Shown here: positions 25,725 through 35,498 of the stretch, in pieces
How positions within the stretch are numbered: position 1 is the first letter of the stretch
How the letters are laid out: every line of letters starts with the position of its first letter
Source of the DNA: Bacteroidota bacterium
GTDB lineage: Bacteria; Bacteroidota; Rhodothermia; JANXDC01
Direction: 5' to 3'
Assembly (NCBI GenBank): GCA_025059945.1
Contig: JANXDC010000001.1
Location: forward strand, 65,677 to 129,676
Length of the DNA: 64,000 bases
Notes under the pieces: generated by a model
What the model was told of the DNA's origin: nothing
Seen by the model: only the letters and a program-made list of their open reading frames with translations
The model's database searches: none
Program-made: the position numbers and the translations under genes

Positions 25725-27968
25725 TCACCCCTCAAAGCGGGTCACCGAGTACACCCCGGGAATCCGGCGCAGGCGCTCAATCAGCCGATTGAGGTGATCC
25801 AAATCGTGCACATACAGGATGATCGTGCCGTCGAACATGCCGTCCTGGGTGTCGATGTTGATCGAGCGAATGTTGGTTTTAAGCCCCCGGGAGATGACGT
25901 TTGTGATGTCGTTGAGCATGCCCACCCGATCCTCGCCCATGATCCGAAGCCCAGCGATAAACTCGAGGTCCTTGTGTCGGGCCCAGTCAACGCGTTTGAT
26001 CCGTTCGGGCTCGGTCTGGACAAGATGGGCCACGTTCTGGCAGCTGGTGCGGTGGATGCGCAGCGTTCCGTTGCGGCTCACGTAGCCGATCACTTCATCG
26101 CCCGGAATCGGATTACAGCAGCGCGCATAATCGTAGGAGAGCCGCCCCAAGGGCTCTCCCTCGATTAAGATGGCGTCCCCTCTTTCTTGGCGGGCCTCCT
26201 GGAGATAGGACGACTCCGATGCGGGGGTCGGAGGTGGGGCCTCGGGGTGCTGCTCAAGCCGAGCCAAGGTCTGCAGCACCTCTTCGGGGGATAGCAGCTC
26301 GGCTCCGAGCTCGTAAAACATCTGCGCTACGTTGGGAAACTTGAGCGCAGCCGCCACCCGGTTCAGGTCTTGATCGGAAACCGAGCGTTTGCGCTTTTCC
26401 AGATGTTTTTCTAAAAGGGCCCGGCCCGCCTCTATGGTCTGGCGTCGCTGTTCGTTGATGAACTGCCGGATTTTGGCGCGGGCCTTATGCGTGACGACGA
26501 AGTTGAGCCAATCCGGATTCGGCTGCTGCCGCCGGGAGGTGAGGATCTCGACCTGATCGCCGCTTTGCAACTTGTGGCTTAAAGGGACGATGCGGCCGTT
26601 GACCTTGGCTCCGATGCAGTGCAGGCCGATTTCCGTGTGGATGTGAAAAGCGAAGTCCACCGGCGTGGCCCCCGCCGGCAGCGTGATCAGATCGCCCTTG
26701 GGGGTGAAGACGTAGATCTCATCCTGATATAGGCTCAACTTGAGGTCTTGCACGAACTCCGTGGGAGCCTCCGTGCGGCTTTCCAGGATATCGCGCACCC
26801 AGCCGATCCATCGGTCCAGCTCGGCGTTTACGCTCTGCAGGCCCTCCTTGTATTTCCAGTGAGCCGCCAGGCCCCGCTCCGCCACCTCGTGCATCTGCCG
26901 AGTGCGGATCTGCACCTCTACGGGCCGTCCGTCGGGTCCGATGACCGTTGTGTGCAGGGACTGGTAGCCGTTGGCTTTGGGCACGGACAGAAAGTCCCGA
27001 AACCGATCCGGGATTGGCGTGTAGATGTCGGTCACAATCCCGTAGACGCGCCAGCAGGCCTCCTTGCCCTCCGACTCGGGCACGTCCAAGATGATGCGCA
27101 CGGCAAACAGGTCGTAGATCTCCTCGAAGGGCTTGCCCTGAATGCGCATCTTACGATAGATCGAATAAATGTGCTTGGGGCGGCCGGTGATCTCAAAGCG
27201 CAGCCCCGCTTGTTCCAGGCGCTCCCGAATGGGCCGCACGAAGCGTTCGATGTAGGCCTCGCGCTCTTGTCTTTTTTCGCGCAGCTTGCGTGCGATGAAC
27301 CGATACGCCTCCGGCTCGATCACCTTAAGCGCCAGGTCCTCTAGTTCGCTCTTGATCCGAAACAGCCCAAACCGGTGCGCAAGCGGCGCGTACAGATCGC
27401 GCGTCTCATAGGCGATCCGCAGCCGGCGCTCCGGCGGCAGGACCTCGATCGTGCGCATGTTGTGCAGCCGATCGGCGAACTTGATGAAGATCACGCGCAC
27501 GTCCTGCACCATGGACAAGAGCAGCTTGCGAAAGCTTTCCGCCTGCGTGATGGCCCGGCTGCGGAAAAGCCCCGATATTTTCGTGAGCCCGTCGATGATG
27601 CGCGCGATCGTCTCGCCGAATTCGGCCCGGATGACCTCGAGCGAGTACTCCGTATCCTCTACCACGTCGTGTAGCAGCGCGGCCGCGACCGAGATGTCAT
27701 CTAAGGCGATCTCCTGGGCCACGATCTTAGCCACCTCGATGGGATGTAGCACATAGGGCTCCCCGGAGGCCCGCACATGGCCCTCGTGTGCGATATAAGC
27801 CACGGCGAAGGCCTTCTGAATGAGCGCCTCATCGACTGTGCGCAGGTGCTGGCGACAAAGGCCTAGGAGCTCCTCTAGAATATCCCGATATAGAGGGGGC
27901 AGGACGATCTCGGACGCCGCTGGCAGCGTCGAGGATACCGAGGGGGCGGGAGGTTTAGCATCCGGCAT
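25725..27968 (-). CDS. Bifunctional (p)ppGpp synthetase/hydrolase
   Basis: RelA/SpoT-family enzyme that makes and degrades the stringent-response alarmone. Domain order: HD hydrolase (about 45-200; LLHDVVEDT with His100 and Asp101, and RLHNMRT), synthetase (about 230-370; YRKMRIQGKPFEEIYDLFAVR), TGS (about 410-470; VFTPKGDLITLP), a helical and zinc-finger-like region, and ACT at the C-terminus (about 675-747). An intact HD motif indicates hydrolase activity, so it is a Rel/SpoT rather than a RelA type. The 747-residue length is normal. It is convergent with the GT2 gene. Confidence 0.96.
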   Translation of the reverse strand: MPDAKPPAPSVSSTLPAASEIVLPPLYRDILEELLGLCRQHLRTVDEALIQKAFAVAYIAHEGHVRASGEPYVLHPIEVAKIVAQEIALDDISVAAALLHDVVEDTEYSLEVIRAEFGETIARIIDGLTKISGLFRSRAITQAESFRKLLLSMVQDVRVIFIKFADRLHNMRTIEVLPPERRLRIAYETRDLYAPLAHRFGLFRIKSELEDLALKVIEPEAYRFIARKLREKRQEREAYIERFVRPIRERLEQAGLRFEITGRPKHIYSIYRKMRIQGKPFEEIYDLFAVRIILDVPESEGKEACWRVYGIVTDIYTPIPDRFRDFLSVPKANGYQSLHTTVIGPDGRPVEVQIRTRQMHEVAERGLAAHWKYKEGLQSVNAELDRWIGWVRDILESRTEAPTEFVQDLKLSLYQDEIYVFTPKGDLITLPAGATPVDFAFHIHTEIGLHCIGAKVNGRIVPLSHKLQSGDQVEILTSRRQQPNPDWLNFVVTHKARAKIRQFINEQRRQTIEAGRALLEKHLEKRKRSVSDQDLNRVAAALKFPNVAQMFYELGAELLSPEEVLQTLARLEQHPEAPPPTPASESSYLQEARQERGDAILIEGEPLGRLSYDYARCCNPIPGDEVIGYVSRNGTLRIHRTSCQNVAHLVQTEPERIKRVDWARHKDLEFIAGLRIMGEDRVGMLNDITNVISRGLKTNIRSINIDTQDGMFDGTIILYVHDLDHLNRLIERLRRIPGVYSVTRFEG

Positions 27969-28105
27969 GGAACGGCGTGCGAGGCTGGGTGCTAAGTTCA
28001 GAACCAGAGCCCGAACTTACAGACGTTCGCCTCAAGACAAAGTTCCTCCTTGGGGCCTGCGTTAGCCTTTGGGGGCTTGGGAGACGGAGTCGAGTTCTTG
28101 TGGGT

Positions 28106-28567
28106 CTAGCTCGCGGAGACCCCCACAAAGGATACGGGTTTGCGCTCACCCGTTTCTGCGTCCTCGAGCCAGGCTTCATAGGAAATCGGCACGCTGGCGC
28201 GTAGCATCGCGGCCACCGAGCAGTACTTCTCTTGCGATAGCAACACGGCCCGGGCGACCTGCTCCGGCTCCAGACCCCGGCCCTTTACTCGATAACTCAA
28301 ATGCAGCCGCGTGTACACCCGAGGATGGGTCTCGGCCCGATCGGCCTCCACCTCTACCTCCAGGTCAACGAAGGGGGCGCGCATCTTTCTGAGGATCGCC
28401 ACCACGTCCATAGCGGAGCAGCCCATTAGGGCCAACAGGATCATCTCCATAGGGCTTGTAGCGGCCGCCGGACGCTCTCCATGCGGCGAATCCAGCACGG
28501 TCCAATGCCCGGATCCGGCCTGGCCCACGAACGTGAGGCCCTCGACGTACTTAAGGCGGGCGCGCAT
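28106..28567 (-). CDS. OsmC family protein
   Basis: Small alpha/beta protein of the OsmC/Ohr superfamily, 153 residues, a group that includes thiol peroxidases for organic hydroperoxides. The first half has the SPMEMILLALMGCSAMDVV helix with the first conserved Cys, and the second Cys lies in SQEKYCSVAAML, the usual arrangement of the redox pair. Whether it belongs to the peroxide-reducing OsmC type or the uncharacterised YhfA-like type is unclear; the MGCSAMDVV and EKYCSVA forms look more like YhfA. It is divergent from the yihY gene with only 24 bases between starts. Confidence 0.88.
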   Translation of the reverse strand: MRARLKYVEGLTFVGQAGSGHWTVLDSPHGERPAAATSPMEMILLALMGCSAMDVVAILRKMRAPFVDLEVEVEADRAETHPRVYTRLHLSYRVKGRGLEPEQVARAVLLSQEKYCSVAAMLRASVPISYEAWLEDAETGERKPVSFVGVSAS

Positions 28568-28591
28568 GTAGGTTGTCTCCTTCTGCTCGTT

Positions 28592-29560
28592 ATGCGGACC
28601 TTAAAAAGGATGCGAGCGCTCAAAGGTTTGAAAAAAAACAGGCCGACGCAACCCCATCAGGCCCAGGGGCGTTGGGGGGTCTTTGGGCGCGCCTGCTGGG
28701 ATCTTCTGCGACATGGGCATCCGTTTTACATGGCCGCCGCGTTGGCCTTTTCGCTGGGTTTATCCACATTACCGCTATTGCTATTCGCCATAGCCGGCCT
28801 GGGCTTTTTCCTCTCTTCCAGTGAGGCGGCCCATGCGCGCGTACGCGAGCTTTTGGAGGCGTACCTGCCCGCCCTGGAACGCTTCAGTTCCGATCCCGAG
28901 CTTACGCGGCAACACCTAGAGGGGCTTTTGTTGTCTCTCATCGAGGGCCGAGGCATAGCCAGCGGTTTGGCCGCAGGGGCTCTGTTTCTAGCGGGTTCTA
29001 GCCTGGCCGCCTCGCTGCGGACGACCGTGCATCTTGTATTTGGCCTCCCGGAGCGCCGCAACCCGGTCATGAGCAAGCTTTACGATCTGCTTTGGTTTGG
29101 GCTGCTTGGGTCCGCGGTGGTCTTCACGGGCACGCTGGGCACCCTATGGGGGATCCTCTGGCGGCCTCTTCAGCCTCTACTAGAGGCCTACGGAGTCGGT
29201 TCGATTCTGGTCACTGGGAGCGGTTTGGTGGGTCCGGTGGGATCGGCTCTGGCTTCGCTGCTGAACGCGGTTGTTTTCGCCCTCTTGTTTCGCTATCTAC
29301 CCGAGGTGCGGCTCCCCTGGTCGACGGCTTGGGTGGGATCGGTCGCCTTTACCCTGTTACTGGAGCTAGCCAAGTACGCGATCGGCTTTTATTTGGCCCA
29401 CAGCTTTGCCCGCTTAAATGCGCTCTATGGATCCTACGCCCTGCTTTCGCTTCTGGCGCTGTGGTGCTATTATGTGGCCCTGATGTTCGTTTTGAGCGCA
29501 ACGATCGCCCATGCCTACCAACGAAGCTCTCGCTCCAGATCCCGCAGCGCCTCTGGCTGA
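28592..29560 (+). CDS. YihY/BrkB family inner-membrane protein
   Basis: Polytopic membrane protein of the UPF0761/YihY family (formerly misnamed RNase BN), 322 residues with about six membrane segments. The N-terminal HPFYMAAALAFSLGLSTLP and the later SLLALWCYYVALMFVLSA are family features. The physiological role is unknown; members have been linked to envelope integrity and serum resistance. The start at ATG 28592 (or 28610) is chosen because the frame upstream runs through osmC in antisense. The last 50 bases overlap rarA. Confidence 0.85.
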   Translation: MRTLKRMRALKGLKKNRPTQPHQAQGRWGVFGRACWDLLRHGHPFYMAAALAFSLGLSTLPLLLFAIAGLGFFLSSSEAAHARVRELLEAYLPALERFSSDPELTRQHLEGLLLSLIEGRGIASGLAAGALFLAGSSLAASLRTTVHLVFGLPERRNPVMSKLYDLLWFGLLGSAVVFTGTLGTLWGILWRPLQPLLEAYGVGSILVTGSGLVGPVGSALASLLNAVVFALLFRYLPEVRLPWSTAWVGSVAFTLLLELAKYAIGFYLAHSFARLNALYGSYALLSLLALWCYYVALMFVLSATIAHAYQRSSRSRSRSASG

Positions 29561-30833
29561 GCGCACACGCCCCCGGGCCCTGCAGGACGTCGTCGGACAA
29601 GAACACCTGACCGGTCCGGGGCGCCCCCTGCGCCGCTGGCTGGAGGAGCGCCTGAGCCTTTCGCTCATCCTCTGGGGGCCTCCGGGTACGGGCAAGACGA
29701 CTCTGGCGCGGCTGCTCGCCGCGGGATCCGGGGCCCACTTCGAATCGCTCAGCGCCGTGCTGGATGGCGTAAAGGAGGTGCGCGCCGTTCTGGAGCGAGC
29801 CGAACGCCGGCATGCCTGCGGAGAGCGGACCGTAGTCTTCATCGACGAGCTACACCGTTTCAACAAAGCTCAGCAAGATGCCCTGTTGGCCCATGTGGAA
29901 CGGGGGCAGGTGATCCTGATCGGGGCCACGACCGAGAACCCGAGTTTTGAGATCATCCCCGCCTTGGTCTCGCGCTGTCAGGTGTATCGGCTTCGGCCCC
30001 TAGAAGCCGAAGACCTGCGCCAGATTCTGCAGCGTGCCCTACAGGACCCCTACATACAGGCCCTCCGGCCTGAGCTGGAGGACGAGGAGACGCTGCTACG
30101 GCTCTCAGGAGGGGACGCCCGGCGAATGCTCAACGGTCTGGAGCTAGCCCTGTCCCTGGCTGTGGCGGATGCCGACGGCCGCCGCCGCATTCGCACCGAA
30201 CACGTAGAGGCGGCTTTTCAACAGGTTGTACCGAGGTACGACAAGGCCGGTGAAGGGCATTACGATACGATCAGCGCCTTCATTAAAAGCGTGCGCGGCT
30301 CAGACCCCGATGCCGCGCTGTATTGGCTGGCCGTGATGCTGGAGGCAGGCGAGGACCCGCTTTTCATCGCCCGTCGGCTCATCATCTTGGCCGCCGAGGA
30401 CATCGGCAACGCCAACCCCAACGCGCTTCTGCTGGCCACGGCGGCCTTTGACGCCGTGCACCGGATTGGACTGCCGGAGGCGCGGATCGTTTTGGCACAG
30501 CTTACTACGTTTTTGGCCGGCTGCGAAAAAAGCAACGCCGCTTATCGGGCCATCGAAAACGCCCTTGAAGAGGTGCGCCGAGAGGGCGCGCGCCCCGTGC
30601 CCCTGCACCTGCGCAACCCCGTAACCGCGCTTATGCGCCAAGAGGGATACGGAAGCGGATACGTCTATCCCCATGAAACGCCAGAGGGCTTCGCGCGCCT
30701 CTCCTATTTTCCAGAGGGCATGCAGCCGCGGCTGTTCTACAGGCCCACCGGCCGAGGCTACGAGGCCCGCATCCGCGCTTGGCTAAACCGCTGCTGGCCG
30801 GACCGATACAAGGAGGAGCCCGACGGAGTGTGA
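29511..30833 (+). CDS. rarA: Replication-associated recombination protein A (AAA+ ATPase)
   Basis: RarA/MgsA, a clamp-loader-like AAA+ protein acting at stalled replication forks. The 440 residues show Walker A GPPGTGKT at 56-63, Walker [13 protein letters not shown] with the characteristic HRFNK, sensor 1 [10 protein letters not shown], then the AAA_assoc_2 and MgsA C-terminal domains ([13 protein letters not shown] and [12 protein letters not shown]). The start ATG lies 50 bases inside the upstream yihY gene in another frame, so the two are probably co-translated. Length and motifs are complete. Confidence 0.95.
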   Translation: MPTNEALAPDPAAPLAERTRPRALQDVVGQEHLTGPGRPLRRWLEERLSLSLILWGPPGTGKTTLARLLAAGSGAHFESLSAVLDGVKEVRAVLERAERRHACGERTVVFIDELHRFNKAQQDALLAHVERGQVILIGATTENPSFEIIPALVSRCQVYRLRPLEAEDLRQILQRALQDPYIQALRPELEDEETLLRLSGGDARRMLNGLELALSLAVADADGRRRIRTEHVEAAFQQVVPRYDKAGEGHYDTISAFIKSVRGSDPDAALYWLAVMLEAGEDPLFIARRLIILAAEDIGNANPNALLLATAAFDAVHRIGLPEARIVLAQLTTFLAGCEKSNAAYRAIENALEEVRREGARPVPLHLRNPVTALMRQEGYGSGYVYPHETPEGFARLSYFPEGMQPRLFYRPTGRGYEARIRAWLNRCWPDRYKEEPDGV

Positions 30834-30926
30834 TAATCTTGTAACAGCTCCCTCTTCACCCGGAGTTGGGAAACTTTTTGCCGCTACAGTCCGGTCTAAT
30901 GCAGCGGCTTATTGTAGGTGAGATCC

Positions 30927-31463
30927 ATGCCCTTGTATTACGGAGTGCTCTTGCTGCTCGCCCTCGGGTGGTTGGGATGCGCTCGGAGCGCCTCCGAAAG
31001 CGCTCGTTCTGAAAACAGGGCCCAAGCCGCCTCCATCGAGGTCTTGCCCGTCACGGCCGAAGGTATCTTGGCCGAGGTGCGCAAGCCCGAGGCGGCCGTG
31101 ACGCTGGTGAATCTGTGGGCCACGTGGTGCCAACCCTGCGTGGAGGAATTCCCGGATCTTGTGCGCTTGGCGCGGGCCTATCGGGAGCGGGGGCTGCGCG
31201 TCATGTTCGTATCCGTGGATTTCGACTCCGAACTAGAGGCCGTACGCCGCTTCTTGGCTGAGCAGGGGGTGGATTTCCCCACCTACATCAAAGCGCAGGA
31301 TGACGACAACGCCTTCATCAATGCGCTCAACCCCGACTGGTCGGGGGCGATTCCGGCTACGCTGGTCTTCGATCGGCAGGGCCGGTTGCGTCATTTCCAT
31401 GAAGGCAAGGCCGACTACGCCACCTTTGAGCGCATGGTTCAAGAGGTGCTTTCCAACCCTTAA
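30927..31463 (+). CDS. TlpA-like thioredoxin-fold lipoprotein
   Basis: Exported thiol-disulfide protein of 178 residues. The N-terminal hydrophobic stretch ends in LGWLGC, a lipobox with Cys18 as lipidation site, so it is membrane-anchored. The redox motif is WCQPC (Cys68, Cys71), followed by a TlpA-type fold with FVSVDFDSE, the cis-proline segment IPATLVF and a C-terminal helix. Reducing or oxidising cysteine pairs of exported proteins, including apocytochromes, is its likely role; a functional link to the ccm genes 13 kb away is only possible. ATG 30927 is preferred over GTG 30918 because AGGTGA lies six bases upstream. Confidence 0.88.
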   Translation: MPLYYGVLLLLALGWLGCARSASESARSENRAQAASIEVLPVTAEGILAEVRKPEAAVTLVNLWATWCQPCVEEFPDLVRLARAYRERGLRVMFVSVDFDSELEAVRRFLAEQGVDFPTYIKAQDDDNAFINALNPDWSGAIPATLVFDRQGRLRHFHEGKADYATFERMVQEVLSNP

Positions 31464-31481
31464 GTGAGAGGAGGACGCGCT

Positions 31482-32114
31482 ATGCGCCGTATCGCCTTCG
31501 GTTTACTGGCTTGCCTGTTGCCCTTCGCCCTCTGGGCGCAAGCTCAAGGTCAGGCCGCTAACCCCAAGCTCAAGCCCGGTGAGCTGCTGCCGGCTTCGGT
31601 AAAGGACGTCAAAATGCTCAATGTAGACGGCCGCGAGCTCTCCATTGCCGACGTCAAAGGGCAGAAGGGCACCCTAGTGATCTTTTCCTGCAATTCCTGC
31701 CCCTGGGTGAAGGCTTGGGAGACGCGCATCGCCGAGGTGGGCAACTGGGCCCAGACGCAGGGCATCGGGGTGATCATGATCAATCCCAACGACCCCGCCA
31801 AAAACTCGGAAGATCGCTACGAAGTCATGCAGCAGCGCACCAAGGAGCGGGGCTTCAAGTTCCCGTACGTGGTGGACGCTACAAGCGATGTAGCGCGCGC
31901 CTTTGGGGCGACGCACACGCCGGAGTTTTTCCTGTTTGATTCTCAAGGGAAGCTTGTCTATACCGGCGCCCTGGATGACAACGCGCGCAACCCGGAGGCC
32001 GTCAAGGAGCGCTACCTCAAGAACGCCCTCGATGCCCTACTGGCCGGGCGTCCCGTGCCCGTGTCCCAGACCAAGAGCATCGGCTGCACGATCAAGTTCC
32101 GTGAAAAGACCTAA
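31482..32114 (+). CDS. Exported redoxin/thioredoxin-like protein
   Basis: AhpC/redoxin-like protein with a cleavable signal peptide (residues 1-20, ending in ALWAQ-AQ). The active-site region is FSCNSCPW with Cys70 and Cys73, followed by YVVDATSDVARAFGATHTPEFFLFD and a C-terminal SIGCTIKF segment typical of a family common in Bacteroidota. It is in the periplasm and likely thiol-reactive; the actual substrate is unknown. The start is set by GAGGAGGA eight to nine bases before ATG 31482. It follows the TlpA-like lipoprotein after 18 bases and ends in a strong terminator. Confidence 0.85.
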   Translation: MRRIAFGLLACLLPFALWAQAQGQAANPKLKPGELLPASVKDVKMLNVDGRELSIADVKGQKGTLVIFSCNSCPWVKAWETRIAEVGNWAQTQGIGVIMINPNDPAKNSEDRYEVMQQRTKERGFKFPYVVDATSDVARAFGATHTPEFFLFDSQGKLVYTGALDDNARNPEAVKERYLKNALDALLAGRPVPVSQTKSIGCTIKFREKT

Positions 32115-32142
32115 GCCCTAAAGCTTACAAGGTAGGTTCTCA

Positions 32143-32166
32143 GGGGGGCTCAAGGCCCCCCTTTTT
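32143..32166 (+). terminator. Terminator after the redoxin gene
   Basis: GGGGGG-CTCAA-type hairpin (GGGGGGC.. with GGCCCCCC) followed by TTTTTATT. It ends the rightward transcript of the two thioredoxin-fold genes. Confidence 0.85.
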
Positions 32167-32245
32167 ATTCGGACATGGCGGTGGGTTGCCCCGGGTGAGC
32201 CCAGAGGCGCATATTCTGGTGGCTAAGCGGCAAGGAGGTGTGACG

Positions 32246-33940
32246 ATGTCAGGCATGCGTGCGCTCGTTGTCCTCGGTCTGCTCCTGTGCCAGGGGCTTT
32301 GGGGCTGGGCTCAACGGCGCCCCGTGGAAGCCCGCAACGGCATGGTCGTCTCGGCCCATCGCCTGGCCTCTGAGGCCGGCGTGGAGATCCTCAAACGGGG
32401 GGGCAACGCCGTCGATGCGGCCGTAGCCGTAGGGTTCGCTCTGGCTGTAGTCTATCCCGAGGCGGGCAACTTGGGGGGTGGGGGCTTTATGGTGATTCGG
32501 TTTCGGGACGGAGCTGTTTACACGCTCGATTACCGGGAAACGGCCCCCCTGAAGGCGCATCGGGATATGTACCTCGATGAGCGCGGCGAATACATCTCGG
32601 AGAAGAGCAAAATCGGTCATCTGGCCGTCGGGGTGCCTGGGTCCGTGGCGGGCCTGCTGGAGGCGCACGAGCGCTTCGGTCGGCTGCCCCGAGCCGTGGT
32701 CATGGAGCCCGCAATCCGGCTGGCTGAGGAGGGCTTTACGCTGAGCCGGATCGCGGCCGAAAACCTCAACGAAGCCGCCCCGTACTTCCGGCGCTTTGCC
32801 GGTTCGCGCAAATACTTTCTGCACCCCGACGGCCGCCCCTGGCAAGAGGGGGATCGGCTTGTGCAGCGCGACCTGGCCGAAACGCTCAAGCGCATCCGCG
32901 ATCGGGGTCGAGAGGATTTCTACCGAGGCAAAACGGCCGATCTGTTGGTGGCCGAGATGCGCCGCGGCGGAGGGCTGATCACGCACGAAGACCTGGCCCG
33001 CTATCGGCCCCTTTGGCGGGAGCCCGTACGGGGCACGTATCGGGGTTATGAGATCATCTCGATGGGCCCGCCGAGCTCCGGCGGGGTGGCCCTGCTGCAG
33101 CTCCTTAACATGGTAGAGCCGTATGACCTGAAGGCGATGGGCTTTCTGAGCTCCGGCACCATTCACCTGATGGCCGAGGCCATGCGGCGCGTCTACGCCG
33201 ATCGGGCCGAGTTCCTGGGGGATCCGGATTTTTATCCCGTCCCCGTATCCCAGCTTATCAGCAAAGCCTATGCGCATGACCGGATGCGGGATTTCGACCC
33301 GGAGCGCGTAACCCCCAGCGCGCAGGTTCGGCACGGTCAGCCGCATCGATATGAATCGGAGCAGACCACCCACTACTCCATCGTGGACGCCGAGGGCAAC
33401 GCCGTAGCCTGCACCACCACCCTCAACGGTGGCTATGGCTCCTACGTGGCCGTGGAGGGGGCGGGTTTTCTGCTGAACAACGAAATGGACGACTTCTCGG
33501 CCAAGCCGGGCGTGCCGAACATGTTCGGCCTGATCGGCGGGGAGGCCAACGCCATCGCGCCGGGCAAGCGGATGTTGAGCTCCATGACGCCCACGATCGT
33601 GACCCGAGACGGCCGGCTTTTCCTGGTCATCGGCACCCCCGGAGGGGCGACCATCATCACGACGGTTTTTCAGATCTTGGTCAACGTCATCGACTTTGGT
33701 CTCAACATCCAGGAGGCGATCGACGCCCCGCGTTTTCACCATCAGTGGCTGCCGGATGTGCTCTTTTACGAAAAGCGCGGCCTGCCCCGGGACGTGCTCG
33801 AAAACCTGCGACGTCGGGGTTGGGAGCTGCGCGAACGTCCGGGCTATTCCGGACGGGCTGACGGGATCCTGGTGGGGCCCGACGGACGGCTCTACGGGGG
33901 GGCCGACCCCCGCGGGGAGGATACGGCGATCGGATACTGA
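32246..33940 (+). CDS. ggt: Gamma-glutamyltransferase
   Basis: Periplasmic Ntn-hydrolase that cleaves or transfers gamma-glutamyl groups from glutathione-like compounds. A signal peptide (residues 1-23) precedes the large-subunit domain with RNGMVVSAH and GGNAVDAAVA. The autoprocessing nucleophile is Thr375 in the QTTHYSIVD segment, with the downstream CTTTLNGGYGS and SSMTPTIV motifs of the small subunit. The 564 residues are normal. AAGGAGGTG places the start at ATG 32246. Since the organism seems to make bacillithiol (bshC nearby), the natural substrate may be another gamma-glutamyl compound. Its stop overlaps the next ATG by one base. Confidence 0.93.
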   Translation: MSGMRALVVLGLLLCQGLWGWAQRRPVEARNGMVVSAHRLASEAGVEILKRGGNAVDAAVAVGFALAVVYPEAGNLGGGGFMVIRFRDGAVYTLDYRETAPLKAHRDMYLDERGEYISEKSKIGHLAVGVPGSVAGLLEAHERFGRLPRAVVMEPAIRLAEEGFTLSRIAAENLNEAAPYFRRFAGSRKYFLHPDGRPWQEGDRLVQRDLAETLKRIRDRGREDFYRGKTADLLVAEMRRGGGLITHEDLARYRPLWREPVRGTYRGYEIISMGPPSSGGVALLQLLNMVEPYDLKAMGFLSSGTIHLMAEAMRRVYADRAEFLGDPDFYPVPVSQLISKAYAHDRMRDFDPERVTPSAQVRHGQPHRYESEQTTHYSIVDAEGNAVACTTTLNGGYGSYVAVEGAGFLLNNEMDDFSAKPGVPNMFGLIGGEANAIAPGKRMLSSMTPTIVTRDGRLFLVIGTPGGATIITTVFQILVNVIDFGLNIQEAIDAPRFHHQWLPDVLFYEKRGLPRDVLENLRRRGWELRERPGYSGRADGILVGPDGRLYGGADPRGEDTAIGY

Positions 33941-35496
33941 TGTGGGCGCATCCCGAGTTTCTGTGGCTGGGCTTTCTGATCCCCGTGCTGCTCGCCCTAG
34001 GCTGGGCCTTTGAACGGCGTCGGCTACGGGACATGCGGCGTTGGATGGACCCGGCCCTCTGGGCCCGCTATGGACAGCGGCTGCGGGTGCGCTGGGAGCG
34101 CCTGTTCATGCTGGCTTTGGCCCTCGTGAGCGCTTGGATTGCCCTCCTGGGGCCGCTTGGCAAGATGCGGCTTCGACATGCGCCCCAGCGCGGGCCCGAC
34201 GTCGTGGTGGCCTTCGATCTGTCGCTGAGCATGTATGCCCAGGATGGTGCGCCCACGCGTCTGGAACAGGCCCGTCAAGCCGTGCGCTTGCTTCTAGAGG
34301 CGCTTCCGGAGGCGCGCTGGGGGCTTGTTGCGTTTGCGGGGACGGCTTTTCCCCAATGCCCCCTTGTGTCGGATCCGGAACCGATCCGATTGTTGCTAGA
34401 TGCGCTCGATCCAAGCTGGATGCCCGTACAGGGCACCGATTTCGGCGCGGCCCTGGCCAGAGCCCAGGAGCTTTTTTCGCCTCTTGAAGGCCCTCGGGCG
34501 CGCGCCATCGTGCTCGTAAGCGATGGCGAGGATCATGAAAACCGCTATGGGCCCGTCCTGCGAGAGCTTCAGCGGGCTCGCATACCCGTGTTCACCGTCG
34601 GGGTGGGCTCTTCGGAACCGGTCCCGATCCCGTTGCCGGAGGCCTCACCCCCGGAGCGGTACAAACGAGATCGCTCAGGGGCCGAGGTGCGCACGCGCCT
34701 GGAGGCCGATCGGCTTCGCACGATCGCGCAGCAGACCGGAGGTCGCTACCTGCGCGCGGAACATATCCTGGAGCTCGCCGAGGCCCTGCGCCAGTTACCC
34801 GGACAGTTCGCTTCGGTTCGGGCCCGATACGAGCGCGACATCCACGTGGCCCCCTTTCTGATCCTGAGCCTGCTAGGGTGGTGGGGCTATTGGTACGGGT
34901 TTCGGCTGCCCGTAAGGGGAGGCGCTGCGCTGTTCGCCTTGCTTTTTTGGGGCGCCTCAGCGGCTCAGGCTCAGGTCATCGGGCTTCCTGGGGAAGATCC
35001 TCAGGCGCTGGCGGACTTTCAAGCCGGCGTTGCGGCGTATCGGGCGGGGCGTTACGAGGAGGCGGCAGCTTACTTCGAAAGCGCTCTGCACCGGTTTCGG
35101 CTTCCGGAGAACCAAGCCCGGGCGGCCTACAACGCCGGAAACGCCTGGTACCGCTCCGGAAAAGCCCAAGCCGCCCTGCAAGCGTATCGACAGGCCCTGA
35201 TGCGCGGCCCCGAGCGCGAGGTTCGGTTTAACTACGAATGGGTTTGGCGTCAGCTAAGCCGCAACAAAAGCCCTGCTGTCTCCGACACACTGGCGTTGGA
35301 CGCTTTGCCGCGTCCGCGTCCGTATGCAGAGGCCGCCTCGGCCGCCAATCCGGCCCCCCAAGGGCCGGAGCAGATCGACCGCGCTACGGCAGAGCGGCTC
35401 TTGGAGAGTCTGCGCGAGCAGGAAGCGCGCACGCTGGATCGCGTTCAGCGCCGCCTAGCACGGGCTGCTCCGCGCCGGCCGGAGCGGGATTGGTAG
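33940..35496 (+). CDS. BatB/BatC-like VWA and TPR fusion membrane protein
   Basis: A 518-residue protein with two N-terminal membrane helices (about 8-24 and 55-72), a von Willebrand A domain with a complete MIDAS (DLSLS: Asp93, Ser95, Ser97; GTDFG; SDGED), two further helices around 305-350, and a C-terminal region with two TPR-like repeats (FQAGVAAYRAGRYEEAAAYF; YNAGNAWYRSGKAQAALQAY). In Bacteroidota, BatB (VWA) and BatC (TPR) are usually separate genes of the aerotolerance cluster. Here they are one chain, coupled to ggt by TGATG, with no batA, moxR or DUF58 gene adjacent. Function is unknown beyond an envelope-stress link for Bat proteins. Confidence 0.8.
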   Translation: MWAHPEFLWLGFLIPVLLALGWAFERRRLRDMRRWMDPALWARYGQRLRVRWERLFMLALALVSAWIALLGPLGKMRLRHAPQRGPDVVVAFDLSLSMYAQDGAPTRLEQARQAVRLLLEALPEARWGLVAFAGTAFPQCPLVSDPEPIRLLLDALDPSWMPVQGTDFGAALARAQELFSPLEGPRARAIVLVSDGEDHENRYGPVLRELQRARIPVFTVGVGSSEPVPIPLPEASPPERYKRDRSGAEVRTRLEADRLRTIAQQTGGRYLRAEHILELAEALRQLPGQFASVRARYERDIHVAPFLILSLLGWWGYWYGFRLPVRGGAALFALLFWGASAAQAQVIGLPGEDPQALADFQAGVAAYRAGRYEEAAAYFESALHRFRLPENQARAAYNAGNAWYRSGKAQAALQAYRQALMRGPEREVRFNYEWVWRQLSRNKSPAVSDTLALDALPRPRPYAEAASAANPAPQGPEQIDRATAERLLESLREQEARTLDRVQRRLARAAPRRPERDW

Positions 35497-35498
35497 GC

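Noticed and set aside
32249-33742. Long open frame opposite ggt
   Set aside because: The roughly 500-codon antisense frame is a codon-bias shadow of the high-GC ggt gene; the translation has no recognisable domain, and ggt is complete.
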